From: Bacteroidaceae bacterium
GTDB taxonomy: Bacteria > Bacteroidota > Bacteroidia > Bacteroidales > Bacteroidaceae
Length of the DNA stretch: 47,861 nt
Assembly (NCBI GenBank): GCA_017534705.1
Contig: JAFXVU010000261.1
Location: 1 to 47,861 of the forward strand
Reading direction: 5' to 3'
Shown here piece by piece: positions 25,552 to 33,836 of the stretch (its first letter is position 1; each line of letters opens with the position of its first letter). The notes below the pieces were generated by a model that had not been told where the DNA came from, ran no database searches, and saw nothing but the letters and a program-made list of their open reading frames with translations. Both the position numbers and the translations under genes were made by a program.

Positions 25552-26559
25552 ATGAAGTACGTGGGGTTATACACACAGCAGATGAGAAACAATATCTACA
25601 GCATTTTGCTGTTGATATTGTTTCCCGTCATCTTATTGGCTATGGTGTGGCTTTTCCTCACGCTCGTCAATTACGGAGCAGGGCCTTACTACGATGACTA
25701 CGGCAATCCCCATTATGAAGTCTATTGGGACATGGTGTTGCAGGAGTTCTTACAGGCCTTGCCTTGGGTGGTAGGCATTGTGGCGGTATGGTTTACCATT
25801 GCCTATTTCTATAACACCTCCATGATCCGGCTCTCCACAGGTGCTAAACCACTCACGCGAAAGGAAAACATGAGGGTGTATAACATCGTAGAGAACCTCA
25901 CGATGGCTTGTGGTATGCCCATGCCACAAATCAATGTCATCAACGACCCGCAACTCAATGCTTTCGCCAGCGGAATTGACAATAAGACTTACACTGTCAC
26001 ACTCACTACTGGTATCATTGACCTCCTTGACGACGAGGAACTCAAAGGTGTGGTGGGACATGAACTCACACATATACGAAACAAGGACACTCGGTTGCTC
26101 ATTATCAGCATTATCTTTGTCGGAATCATGTCGACCATCATGTCCGTAGCGACAAGGGTGATGTTCAACATGGTGAGGTTCGGCGGAGCATCAAGAAGAA
26201 GTTCAAGAGACTCTAAAGGAGGTGGAATGGCCATTATCGCCGTCATCTTCATTGCCATCATCTGTGCCGCCATTGGCTATTTCTTCACCCTCCTCACACG
26301 ATTCGCCATCTCGCGTAAACGTGAGTTCATGGCTGATGCCGGAGGTGCGGAACTTTGCGGCAACCCTTTGGCGCTGGCAAGCGCACTCCGTAAAATCTCG
26401 GGAAACCCTGGGTTGGCGAACGTCAATAGGGAGGATATCGCACAACTCTTCATCATCAAACCCAAGATGGCAGCACAGGGATTCTCCAGCTTCCTCTCGG
26501 GCTTGTTCAGCACCCACCCGAAGACAGAGGAGAGAATACGCATCCTCGAACAGTTCTGA
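25552..26559 (+). CDS. htpX: M48 family membrane zinc metalloprotease (HtpX-like)
   Basis: The 335 residues contain two N-terminal transmembrane segments (IYSILLLILFPVILLAMVWLFL and WVVGIVAVWFTIAYFY). The HExxH zinc motif is HELTH (His170, Glu171, His174), and the third ligand is Glu258 in REFMADAGGAEL. Two more hydrophobic segments lie between (LLIISIIFVGIMSTIMSV and MAIIAVIFIAIICAAIGYFF). This is the layout of HtpX, which degrades misfolded inner-membrane proteins from the cytoplasmic side. The stop is followed by a promoter region for the next gene rather than a recognisable terminator. Whether it is strictly orthologous to E. coli HtpX is uncertain; the LemA neighbour suggests the LemA-associated branch. 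Confidence 0.9.
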   Translation: MKYVGLYTQQMRNNIYSILLLILFPVILLAMVWLFLTLVNYGAGPYYDDYGNPHYEVYWDMVLQEFLQALPWVVGIVAVWFTIAYFYNTSMIRLSTGAKPLTRKENMRVYNIVENLTMACGMPMPQINVINDPQLNAFASGIDNKTYTVTLTTGIIDLLDDEELKGVVGHELTHIRNKDTRLLIISIIFVGIMSTIMSVATRVMFNMVRFGGASRRSSRDSKGGGMAIIAVIFIAIICAAIGYFFTLLTRFAISRKREFMADAGGAELCGNPLALASALRKISGNPGLANVNREDIAQLFIIKPKMAAQGFSSFLSGLFSTHPKTEERIRILEQF

Positions 26560-26666
26560 TGTCGTTTTGCTGGACTTTCAAATCGAAACTAAGCTTCTTC
26601 GCATAGGATTTTCTTTTTTTGATGCAAAAACTTGCGTGGTTGTTTCCTCATGTCATTTACAATCGC

Positions 26667-26674
26667 TATATTTG
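26667..26674 (+). promoter_or_regulatory. -7 element for the sugar nucleotidyltransferase gene
   Basis: TATATTTG matches TAnnTTTG, about 100 bases before the ATG at 26774. No good -33 was seen at the usual spacing. Confidence 0.45.
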
Positions 26675-26773
26675 CATAGAAACACGCTGCCACACGCTTC
26701 GACATTTGATGGCGAGAGGTAGCAGTAAGTGTGTTATATTTTGTTCAACATATTAACTTTAAGTATTTCAAAA

Positions 26774-27685
26774 ATGAAACCAACACTATTTTTACTTGCT
26801 GCAGGTATGGGAAGCCGTTATGGAGGTCTGAAGCAACTCGATGGACTCGGACCTAACGGCGAGACTATTATGGACTATTCTATCTATGACGCCATCCGCG
26901 CCGGATTCGGAAAAATCGTGTTCGTCATCCGAAAGGATTTCGAAGAGCAGTTCCGCACTCAAATCCTGTCTAAATATGAGGGACGCATACCAGCCGAACT
27001 CGTGTTCCAGAGCCTTGACGCTCTGCCTGAGGGATTCTCTGTCCCTGAAGGACGTGTGAAACCCTGGGGTACCAACCATGCCGTCCTCATGGGCAAGGAT
27101 GCCATCAAGGAGCCTTTCTGCGTCATCAATTGCGACGACTTCTATGGACGCGACGCTTTCGCTACCATCGGTAAGTTCCTAAGCGATTTGCCTGAAGGCA
27201 GCAAGAACAAGTATGCTATGGTCGGTTTCCGTTGCTGCAACACGCTCAGCGAAAACGGCACTGTTGCTCGTGGTATCTGTGTCTATGACGACAACCACCA
27301 CCTCACCGATGTGGTGGAGCGCACTGAAATCATGAGAGTGGACGGACCTATCTGCTACAAGGATGAGGAAGGCAAATGGGTCGCTGTGGAGGAAAACGTG
27401 CCTGTCAGCATGAATATGTGGGGATTCACTCCCGATTATTTCCAGTACAGCGAGGAGTATTTTAAGGAGTTCCTTGCCGATCCTAAGAACATGACAAACC
27501 TCAAGGCTGAATTCTTCATTCCGCTCATGGTCAACAAGCTCATCAATGAAGGTACAGCCACCGTTGAAGTGCTCGACACCACAAGCAAGTGGTTTGGCGT
27601 GACCTATGCCGCTGACCGTGAGGACACAGTGAAGCGCATTCAGGCACTTGTCGATGCTGGTGAATATCCCGCAAAATTGTTCTAA
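26774..27685 (+). CDS. Sugar-phosphate nucleotidyltransferase family protein
   Basis: From ATG 26774 the protein has 303 residues; an upstream in-frame ATG at 26729 adds 15 unlikely residues. The N-terminus, LFLLAAGMGSRYGGLKQLDGLGPNGETIMDY, is the nucleotide-binding loop of NTP transferases (glucose-1-phosphate uridylyl/thymidylyltransferase fold) with Gly-rich and Lys-containing parts. NCDDFYGRDAF holds the metal-binding Asp pair, and SMNMWGFTPDYF and TSKWFGVTYAADRE occur later. Such enzymes activate sugar phosphates for capsule, LPS or glycoprotein synthesis. The exact nucleotide and sugar cannot be read from the sequence. The gene is single and ends at a striking palindromic terminator. 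Confidence 0.82.
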   Translation: MKPTLFLLAAGMGSRYGGLKQLDGLGPNGETIMDYSIYDAIRAGFGKIVFVIRKDFEEQFRTQILSKYEGRIPAELVFQSLDALPEGFSVPEGRVKPWGTNHAVLMGKDAIKEPFCVINCDDFYGRDAFATIGKFLSDLPEGSKNKYAMVGFRCCNTLSENGTVARGICVYDDNHHLTDVVERTEIMRVDGPICYKDEEGKWVAVEENVPVSMNMWGFTPDYFQYSEEYFKEFLADPKNMTNLKAEFFIPLMVNKLINEGTATVEVLDTTSKWFGVTYAADREDTVKRIQALVDAGEYPAKLF

Positions 27686-27693
27686 ATCTTTTC

Positions 27694-27739
27694 AAACGAA
27701 AAAGGGGTGCATGCGATCGCATGCACCCCTTTTTCGTTT
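27694..27739. terminator. 46-bp perfect palindrome acting as bidirectional terminator
   Basis: Two 23-base arms are exact reverse complements with no spacer, centred on GCGATCGC; each arm runs from AAACGAAAAAGGGG to TGCATGCGA. A-rich and T-rich ends give a U-tract in both directions. It lies between converging genes (stops at 27685 and 27809), so it should stop both transcripts. Confidence 0.85.
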
Positions 27740-27757
27740 CTTTGCTGGTTTTCTGGC

Positions 27758-27788
27758 TTTTTCGTTTAATCGTTTTTTCGTTTAATCG
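27758..27788. repeat. Short tandem repeat of TTTTTCGTTTAATCG
   Basis: The unit TTTTTCGTTTAATCG appears twice in tandem just before the stop of the Kef-type antiporter gene. Its TTTTTCGTTT part also matches the end of the adjacent palindrome. It may be a duplication product; no function is evident. Confidence 0.5.
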
Positions 27789-27808
27789 AAAATCTCCTCC
27801 TCAAAATC

Positions 27809-30079
27809 TTATCCATTGACGAACTCTTTCAGTCTTGATGTTTCCCCTGCGAGAATGAGCGTGTCGCCTATCTCGATGGTCATCTTGGGGTTGGGATTCA
27901 TATAGTATTCACCATTCCTCTCTACGCCCATGATGATGCAGTGCGCGTTCTCCCTGATGCGGCTGTCGATAATCGTCTTGCCATGAATGTTGTCGGAATC
28001 ACTGACCGTGAAATGCTCAAGCGACACCATTGCAGGATCCTCGCGGTTGTTTGACTCGTTGATACTCTGGTCCAGCATCTTCTGGAATGCGTCAATCTGG
28101 TAGTCACTGCCAGCAGCGATGATACGGTCGCCGGGATAGATACTCTCGTCGCCACCAGGGATGAAGATATGCATGCCGCTGCGGACTATGCAGACGATGC
28201 TCACACCGCTCACGCTCCTGATAGACAGACTCTTCAACTTCTTCCCACAGAAGTCGGAATCAGCGCTCACATCGAACTCTGAGATATGAATATCGTAATT
28301 CAGCAAAGACTTGACAGTGCTGTTACGCATGGCTCGACGTTCCTCGGCCGAAGTCTCTCGGGCAGTGAAATTCTGTTTGAAGGCCTGCTCCAATTTGCGG
28401 GAACGCTTTCGGATGTTGTGTGAGAATGCAAAGGCTAACACTACAAAGAACGACAGCACGATGATGACACCGGCATTGAAACTGAAGATGTTCGCGATGG
28501 CGAAGAACACAAAGCCCATGCTCAACAACAGACGGAGAATGAAGATGCCCGAAAGAAACGCCTTCTGCATGCTGCCAGTGCTCCACAACTGCCGAGCTTC
28601 GGAATTGTTGGCGTGCTTCAAGGCTATGTTGAATATAAAGGGAGAGGTAGCACCCAGAATAAGGGCGCACGAGAGGGCCTTGATGCCAAACTCAGGCCAA
28701 CGAAGCCCCAATACGGTCAAGCCATCGCTACCATCGCCAATGAACGACTCGAAATAGGGGTGGATGTATGAGAAGTAGATGACGTATGCAAATATAGTCA
28801 CCACACCATAGATAAACACACTTACCAATGCCTTTTTTAAGTAGGTTTTCCAAAGGCTTTCAGCGCTTTTATTGTTCCTGACCTTAGAGTAGTTCTCAAG
28901 CCAGAGTTTGAAACCTTCGCTGCTGTGGTTTTCGATGAAGTGAAGGGTAGGGATGGCCAGTCGCATGATGTAGGGAGTCAGGAAAGTAGTCACTACGGAT
29001 ACGGCCACCACAATCGGGTAGAGGAAGTCGGCTGTCACATGAAGGCTCTGGCCTAAGGTGGCGATGATGAAAGCGAACTCGCCAATCTGAACAAGAGAGA
29101 AGCCTGTCTGCAAAGAGACTCGTAATGACTGCCCAGACAGCAATGTACCTGTGCTGGCAAAGACGATTTGTCCCACTATCACCGTGATGGTGATGATGAG
29201 AATCGGTAACCAATGCTCAGCCAGCATGCTCGGGTTAATCATCATACCCACTGACACGAAGAAGATGGCACCGAAGATGTCTTTGATGGGTTTCACTAAA
29301 CGCTCCACACGCTCTGCCTCAAGTGTCTCAGCCAACAGACTGCCCATTACGAAGGCACCAAGGGCTGAACTGAAACCCGCTTTCATGGCTAGCATCACCA
29401 TACCTAAGCACAATCCGATGGAAAAGATGGTCATCGTCTCATCGTTCAGATGCTTGCGGAAACGCTTCAAGAATGAAGGCAGAATCATAATGCCAAGCAC
29501 AAACCACAACACCAGATAGAACGCCAGTTTCAGCATCTCGCCCACCAATTCCTTGCCCTCGAAACTGTTGCTCACAGCTATCGAAGACAACAACACCATT
29601 AAAACCACCGCGAACAGGTCTTCTATCACTAGTATGCCGAAACACACGTTCACGAAGTGGTGTTTGCTCAACCCCATGTCTTCTATCGCCTTGAACACGA
29701 TAGTCGTTGACGACATGCACAGCATACCGCCTAAGAACAATGAAGTCATCGAACTCCACCCAAGTAACTGACCCATCAGGTATCCTGAAGCCATCATGCC
29801 TATCGCAATCACCATGGCAGCCACGACGGCGGTACTACCCATCTTCAGCAACTTCTTGAAGCTGAACTCTAACCCCATCGAGAAGAGCAGGAACAAGACT
29901 CCAATCTGGCCCCATGTGTCAACACTCTCTATATCGCTGATCCATGCCTCGCCCAAAACGTATGGACCTACCATCAAGCCCGCTACGATATACCCCAGCA
30001 CCACAGGTTGCTTGAACAGCTTGAACAACAGGCTTACTATGCCTGCCGTCAGCATGATGATGCATAAATCCTGTACCAT
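27809..30079 (-). CDS. Kef/CPA2-type monovalent cation:proton antiporter with two C-terminal RCK_C-like domains
   Basis: A 756-residue protein. The first ~380 residues are a CPA2 Na+/H+-exchanger domain with about 12 membrane segments (VVLGYIVAGLMVGPYVLG, GVLFLLFSMGLEFSF, MSSTTIVFKAIEDMGL, GILVIEDLFAVVLMVLL). After a loop, three or four more membrane segments occur (about 415-560). The cytoplasmic C-terminus has two TrkA-C/RCK_C-like units (SEFDVSADSDFCGKKLKSL... and EHFTVSDSDNIHGKTI...GDTLILAGETSRLKEF). No NAD-binding TrkA-N Rossmann motif (GxGxxG) was found between them. The protein likely exports K+ or Na+ in exchange for H+. It starts 44 bases after the AGCS symporter gene on the same strand, with no separate promoter seen, so the two may be co-transcribed. 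Confidence 0.88.
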   Translation of the reverse strand: MVQDLCIIMLTAGIVSLLFKLFKQPVVLGYIVAGLMVGPYVLGEAWISDIESVDTWGQIGVLFLLFSMGLEFSFKKLLKMGSTAVVAAMVIAIGMMASGYLMGQLLGWSSMTSLFLGGMLCMSSTTIVFKAIEDMGLSKHHFVNVCFGILVIEDLFAVVLMVLLSSIAVSNSFEGKELVGEMLKLAFYLVLWFVLGIMILPSFLKRFRKHLNDETMTIFSIGLCLGMVMLAMKAGFSSALGAFVMGSLLAETLEAERVERLVKPIKDIFGAIFFVSVGMMINPSMLAEHWLPILIITITVIVGQIVFASTGTLLSGQSLRVSLQTGFSLVQIGEFAFIIATLGQSLHVTADFLYPIVVAVSVVTTFLTPYIMRLAIPTLHFIENHSSEGFKLWLENYSKVRNNKSAESLWKTYLKKALVSVFIYGVVTIFAYVIYFSYIHPYFESFIGDGSDGLTVLGLRWPEFGIKALSCALILGATSPFIFNIALKHANNSEARQLWSTGSMQKAFLSGIFILRLLLSMGFVFFAIANIFSFNAGVIIVLSFFVVLAFAFSHNIRKRSRKLEQAFKQNFTARETSAEERRAMRNSTVKSLLNYDIHISEFDVSADSDFCGKKLKSLSIRSVSGVSIVCIVRSGMHIFIPGGDESIYPGDRIIAAGSDYQIDAFQKMLDQSINESNNREDPAMVSLEHFTVSDSDNIHGKTIIDSRIRENAHCIIMGVERNGEYYMNPNPKMTIEIGDTLILAGETSRLKEFVNG

Positions 30080-30123
30080 TTTTCCTCTTCCGTATAATTA
30101 GGTTTATGATGACAATAGAAAAA

Positions 30124-31518
30124 CTACGACTTGTCGTCTTCCTCTAAATCCTCTGAGCTCTCTTCCAAACGATTCCCCCAGAGGTAATAGTTGGTCTCAC
30201 GGGTAATCACATTCGATAAGAGCAGTAACGACACCAAGTTGGGGATGGCCATCAAGGCATTCATAATGTCGGCGATGTTCCAAACCAAACTAAGGCTCAT
30301 GATTGAACCCAAGACGATAGCGCCTACCCAGAACACACGGTAGATGCTCACACCACGGTGGCTACTCAGGTATTCCACGGCACGCTCACCGTAATAACAC
30401 CAGCCCAAAATCGTGGAGAATGCGAAAGTGATGATGCCTACCGTCAGAATAGGGGTGCCTACAAAGGGAATGCGGGCAAAGGCTTCCTTCGTCAGAAGAC
30501 CACCATCCTGATAGTCTATCTCAGGGTAAGCGAGGATGCTCGTCACAATCACCAAACCTGTCATTGCACATATTACAACGGTGTCCCAAAAAGTACCTGT
30601 AGACGACACAAGGGCTTGACGGACAGGGTTGCGTGTCTGGGCTGCTGCAGCAACTATGGGAGCGGAGCCCATACCCGACTCATTGGAAAACAAACCACGT
30701 GCGATACCGAAACGGGCGGCAGCCATCACAGTACTACCTATGGCTCCGCCAACGATGGACTGATTGCTGAAAGCACAACTCATAATCAGACGAACGGCCT
30801 CCATGATATACTGGTGGTTCACACATAATATATAAATGCAGCCTAAGACATAGAACAGCGACATCAATGGCACAAACTTCGTGCAGATGTTCGCAATGCT
30901 CTTGATTCCTCCAAAAATCACCAGACCTACAAGCATCGCTATCGCCACGCCAACAACCACGCGAACATATATGGGATTGAATGTGCCCTCTGCGAGTATC
31001 GCAATGTTCTCGCTGATGGCATTGGCCTGGACGGTGTTGCCGATACCAAAGGCGGCAATGGCGGTGAAAACAGAAAAAAGAACGGCAAGCCAGTGGGCGT
31101 GAAGTCCTTTGTCAAGAGCAAACATCGGACCACCCAACATGCGACCCGATGGCCTGCGCTCACGGTACTTGATGGCCAGAAGTCCCTCACCATACTTTGT
31201 CGCTATTCCGAACACACCTGTTATCCAGCACCAAAATACAGCTCCTGGTCCTCCTAAGGATACCGCTGTGGCAACTCCAATGATGTTTCCTGTGCCTATT
31301 GTGGCGGCCAAGGAGGTGGCTAAGGCACCAAACTGGCTGACATCACCCTTCGACTGGCTGTCTTTCTTGATGGATAACTTGATGGCTGTCCACAACTTAC
31401 GCTGTGGAAAACGCAAACGGATGGTCAGGTAGATGTGGGTTCCTAAGAGCAGTATCATCATGGGCCAACCCCAAAGGAAGCCACTGATATCACTCATTAC
31501 GTCATTAATGGTTTGCAT
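30124..31518 (-). CDS. Sodium:alanine/glycine symporter family protein (AGCS)
   Basis: The 464 residues show the AGCS family signature ALATSLAATIGTGNIIGVATAVSLGGPGAVFW near residue 65. About ten membrane segments follow, including FGIGNTVQANAIS, GAIGSTVMAAARFGIARGLFSNESGMGSAPIVAAAAQT and the WCYYGERAVEYL segment near the C-terminus. Such carriers take up alanine or glycine with Na+ at the inner membrane. The very acidic C-terminal end (LEESSEDLEEDDKS) is cytoplasmic. The Na+-gradient link with the nearby Na+/H+-type antiporter, and possibly with the membrane pyrophosphatase, is inference. A candidate -7 TAACTTTG lies on the minus strand at 31624-31617. Confidence 0.92.
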   Translation of the reverse strand: MQTINDVMSDISGFLWGWPMMILLLGTHIYLTIRLRFPQRKLWTAIKLSIKKDSQSKGDVSQFGALATSLAATIGTGNIIGVATAVSLGGPGAVFWCWITGVFGIATKYGEGLLAIKYRERRPSGRMLGGPMFALDKGLHAHWLAVLFSVFTAIAAFGIGNTVQANAISENIAILAEGTFNPIYVRVVVGVAIAMLVGLVIFGGIKSIANICTKFVPLMSLFYVLGCIYILCVNHQYIMEAVRLIMSCAFSNQSIVGGAIGSTVMAAARFGIARGLFSNESGMGSAPIVAAAAQTRNPVRQALVSSTGTFWDTVVICAMTGLVIVTSILAYPEIDYQDGGLLTKEAFARIPFVGTPILTVGIITFAFSTILGWCYYGERAVEYLSSHRGVSIYRVFWVGAIVLGSIMSLSLVWNIADIMNALMAIPNLVSLLLLSNVITRETNYYLWGNRLEESSEDLEEDDKS

Positions 31519-31616
31519 GTATCTGCTTGATGTTTTATATGATGATGTTTTATGTTGTGTGTGCGCTAACTAGAACAGAATAAACTCACGCTATCCTGCT
31601 TGCGGGAATCGCAGTG

Positions 31617-31624
31617 CAAAGTTA
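31617..31624 (-). promoter_or_regulatory. Probable -7 element for the AGCS symporter gene
   Basis: The minus strand reads TAACTTTG, matching TAnnTTTG, about 100 bases before the ATG at 31518. It lies just beyond the terminator of the small-RNA unit 31738-31668, so the symporter appears to have its own promoter. No -33 match at normal spacing. Confidence 0.45.
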
Positions 31625-31667
31625 TGCATTTTAATCGGTTTTTATGCTATTATGAGGTCTCATATAA

Positions 31668-31738
31668 CAAAAAAATTGCTTATCTCACGACAAGCAATCT
31701 TTACTAACCTTAAAATAAATCTAATACCATGAAAAACA
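31668..31738 (-). ncRNA. Small-RNA unit, copy 1 (promoter to terminator)
   Basis: On the minus strand a full promoter (-33 TTTG, complement of 31771-31774; 19-base spacer; -7 TACTTTTG, complement of 31744-31751) is followed by a core reading GCATCGTGTTTTTCAT, GGTATTAGATTT, then AAGGTTA after a five-base insertion. It ends in a terminator hairpin, ATTGCTT pairing with AAGCAAT, followed by seven T. The transcript would be about 70 nt and carries no ORF. The core is nearly identical to a second unit at 42056-42120. The layout recalls the Bacteroidales-1 RNA motif, described as running from a Bacteroidota promoter to a terminator, but this identification is from memory and untested. Confidence 0.6.
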
Positions 31739-31743
31739 CGATG

Positions 31744-31774
31744 CAAAAGTAATGACTATTTTTGTCTTGACAAA
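31744..31774 (-). promoter_or_regulatory. Promoter of small-RNA copy 1
   Basis: -33 TTTG (complement of 31771-31774) and -7 TACTTTTG (complement of 31744-31751) with a 19-base spacer, one of the best matches to the Bacteroidota consensus in the window. Confidence 0.65.
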
Positions 31775-31791
31775 GCATGTAATTGTGAAAA

Positions 31792-31825
31792 CGCACACAT
31801 GTTAACAATTATTAACACGTGTGCG
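31792..31825. promoter_or_regulatory. Imperfect inverted repeat upstream of small-RNA copy 1
   Basis: Arms CGCACACATGTTAA and TTAACACGTGTGCG are complementary at 13 of 14 positions around a six-base spacer. There is no T-tract, and the repeat lies upstream of the small-RNA promoter, so a DNA-binding protein site is more likely than a terminator. Its left arm overlaps a 19-bp motif shared with the other small-RNA locus. The rest of 31826-31918 shows nothing recognisable. Confidence 0.4.
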
Positions 31826-31918
31826 CAAACTATGATATTATTGTTTACATTCTTTAACGATTGACAACTTCGCCTTTACAAGGGTATGTCGTCATGTCGT
31901 GCGGCAATAAAACCAGAA

Positions 31919-33112
31919 TCATTCCACATATAAAACCAATCCCTTCAAGTACTCACCCTCAGGATGATAGATATTGATGGGGTGGTCGGCTGGCTGGTGT
32001 AGCTGGTGCAGGATTCTTACCTTGCGGTGAGCATAGGCGGCGGCAGTGAACACGGCATTGCGGAAGTTGTCTTTCGTCACTACCTGTGAGCAACTGAATG
32101 TGAACAGTATGCCGCCAGGAGCTATTTTCTCCAGTGCTTTCTGATTCAGGCGTGAATAACCCTTCAGCGCGTTGTGAAGCGCGTTTTTATGCTTGGCAAA
32201 AGCGGGTGGGTCTAGGATAATCAGGTTGTAGGTCTCCTTCATGTTGTCCAAAAACTTGAAGGCATCCTCGGCGAAAGCCTGATGGCGAGGGTCGCCGGGG
32301 AAGTTCAGTTCCACATTGGCATTGGTCAAGTCTATCGCCTTCTGGCTGCTGTCAACAGAATGCACCAATTCCGCGCCACCACGCATCGCGTAGAAAGAGA
32401 AGCCGCCGGTATAGCAGAACATGTTGAGTACTTTCATGCCCTTGGAGTACTGCTCCAACAGTTTGCGGTTCTCGCGCTGGTCAACGAAGAAACCCGTTTT
32501 CTGTCCCTTCAGCCAGTCCACATGAAACCTCAAGCCATTCTCCATGGCAATGTTGTCAACATCCTTTCCTCCGGCTAGGAAACCGTTTTCTTCCAACAGG
32601 TTGGCCTTGTAGGGTAGGGTGGTCTCGGATTTGTAGTAGATGTGCTTCAAGCGCCCGTTCATCAGCTCGAGCAAAGATTCGGCGATGATTTTACGGTCTT
32701 TGTGCATGCCGACACTATGAGCTTGCATCACAGCCGTTGAGTCGTAAATGTCAATCACCAGACCGGGTAGGCAGTCACCTTCACCATGTACCAGACGGAA
32801 GGAGTTGGTGTCGGTAGAATTGGCCAGACCAATGCGCTCTCTTACCTTCAGCGCCTCGCCAAGGTGGTGGAGGTAGTAAGCTTGGTCTATCGGCTCGCCT
32901 TCGAAACTCAGCACACGTACCATGATGCTGCCAATCTGATAGTGACCGGTAGCGATGTAGCGGTTGTCAATTGTATACACCTCGACAACATCACCCTCTT
33001 CTGGGTTGCCCTCAAAGTGGTGGATGGCGCCGGAAAACACCCAAGGGTGGTAACGGTTCAGTGAGTCTTCTTTGTCTTTACGAAGATATACTTTGGATGG
33101 ATGGCTGTTCAT
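31919..33112 (-). CDS. rlmI: Class I SAM-dependent rRNA methyltransferase (RlmI-like, PUA domain)
   Basis: From ATG 33112 (MNSHPSKVYLRKDKED) the protein has 397 residues; a GTG at 33133, directly after the exonuclease stop, adds seven. The N-terminal ~90 residues form a PUA-like domain (HPWVFSGAIHHFEGNPEEGDVVEVY). A Rossmann methyltransferase domain follows with SAM-binding VLNMFCYTGGFSFYA, motif IV LDPPAFAKHK and the catalytic-cysteine motif FSCSQ. The family member RlmI makes 5-methylcytosine at position 1962 of 23S rRNA; the target here is inferred by similarity. It is the last gene of a leftward trio with the exonuclease and the DUF5063 gene. Confidence 0.88.
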   Translation of the reverse strand: MNSHPSKVYLRKDKEDSLNRYHPWVFSGAIHHFEGNPEEGDVVEVYTIDNRYIATGHYQIGSIMVRVLSFEGEPIDQAYYLHHLGEALKVRERIGLANSTDTNSFRLVHGEGDCLPGLVIDIYDSTAVMQAHSVGMHKDRKIIAESLLELMNGRLKHIYYKSETTLPYKANLLEENGFLAGGKDVDNIAMENGLRFHVDWLKGQKTGFFVDQRENRKLLEQYSKGMKVLNMFCYTGGFSFYAMRGGAELVHSVDSSQKAIDLTNANVELNFPGDPRHQAFAEDAFKFLDNMKETYNLIILDPPAFAKHKNALHNALKGYSRLNQKALEKIAPGGILFTFSCSQVVTKDNFRNAVFTAAAYAHRKVRILHQLHQPADHPINIYHPEGEYLKGLVLYVE

Positions 33113-33133
33113 GTTGTTTGGTTTATGGAGCAC

Positions 33134-33811
33134 TTAGTCGGAGAGTGAAGAACTGAGGAGGTCGTCAGAAGTCAATTCCGGTTCTTGGGTCTTCTCCAAG
33201 GTGTAATCGCCTGAATGCTTCAATTCAAGAATCTTTTCGTATATTTTGATGCAAGCCCAGGCATCGGTTGCGGCATAAAGCTTCTGTGCGTCGCTCAACA
33301 CATCGGCTTCCCAATTCGATAACTGCTGATTCTTCGAGATTTTCTCGCCGTAGAGGTTGGCGTAAAGTTTCTGAAGGCTCATGTCGGCTATGCCCAGTTC
33401 CTTGGCCTCATGCTGCAGTTCGATGAAGTGGCCTGGAGTGAAATTGTGGCGCTTCTTCAGCATCAGGAAATCGTCGTGGAGCGACAGCCCCACCTTGGTG
33501 ATGGTGTTGTCCTCCAACAGCCGTATCAATGAAGGGGGGAGCCCTATGTGGTTGAGGCGGAACAGAAAAGCGGTGTTGTCTGTCGACACCTGAAGCAGAG
33601 CCACTAGATGGGCTTGCCCACGACGGAAGGTGGGCCGTGTCTCTGTGTCGATACCCAGTATGGGCGCTTTCATCAGGTAGTCAACGGCTTTGTCGGCTTC
33701 TTGAGCGGTAAGCACAGTGAAGATTCGGCCCCCGAAATTCACACGGGGCAAGGTGTTGATGTCTTTCTTGTCGTATCTTTCTTTTATTGTAATCATCCCT
33801 TTCTTAATCAT
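33134..33811 (-). CDS. 3'-5' exonuclease, DEDDy (RNase D/WRN-like) family
   Basis: Starting at Met 33811 (MIKKGMITIKERYDKKDIN) gives 225 residues; the frame is open to 33874 inside the upstream gene, and Met 33796 is an alternative start. The DEDD motifs are present: Exo I GIDTETRP (Asp55, Glu57), Exo II around GLSLHDDFLML, and Exo III YAATDAWACIKIYEKI with its Tyr and Asp. There is no HRDC or helicase domain, so this is a compact nuclease domain protein, about 100 residues shorter than RNase D. Substrate (RNA end or DNA) is unknown. It sits between DUF5063 and RlmI-like genes in a likely operon; the same trio next to ftsK seems typical of Bacteroidales, from memory. Confidence 0.85.
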   Translation of the reverse strand: MIKKGMITIKERYDKKDINTLPRVNFGGRIFTVLTAQEADKAVDYLMKAPILGIDTETRPTFRRGQAHLVALLQVSTDNTAFLFRLNHIGLPPSLIRLLEDNTITKVGLSLHDDFLMLKKRHNFTPGHFIELQHEAKELGIADMSLQKLYANLYGEKISKNQQLSNWEADVLSDAQKLYAATDAWACIKIYEKILELKHSGDYTLEKTQEPELTSDDLLSSSLSD

Positions 33812-33836
33812 CTGGTTGTGAGAATCCTTTGGTTGG

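Noticed and set aside
31757..31764. Plus-strand TATTTTTG promoter-like element
   Set aside because: No plus-strand gene or RNA follows it; it lies inside the promoter region of the minus-strand small RNA.
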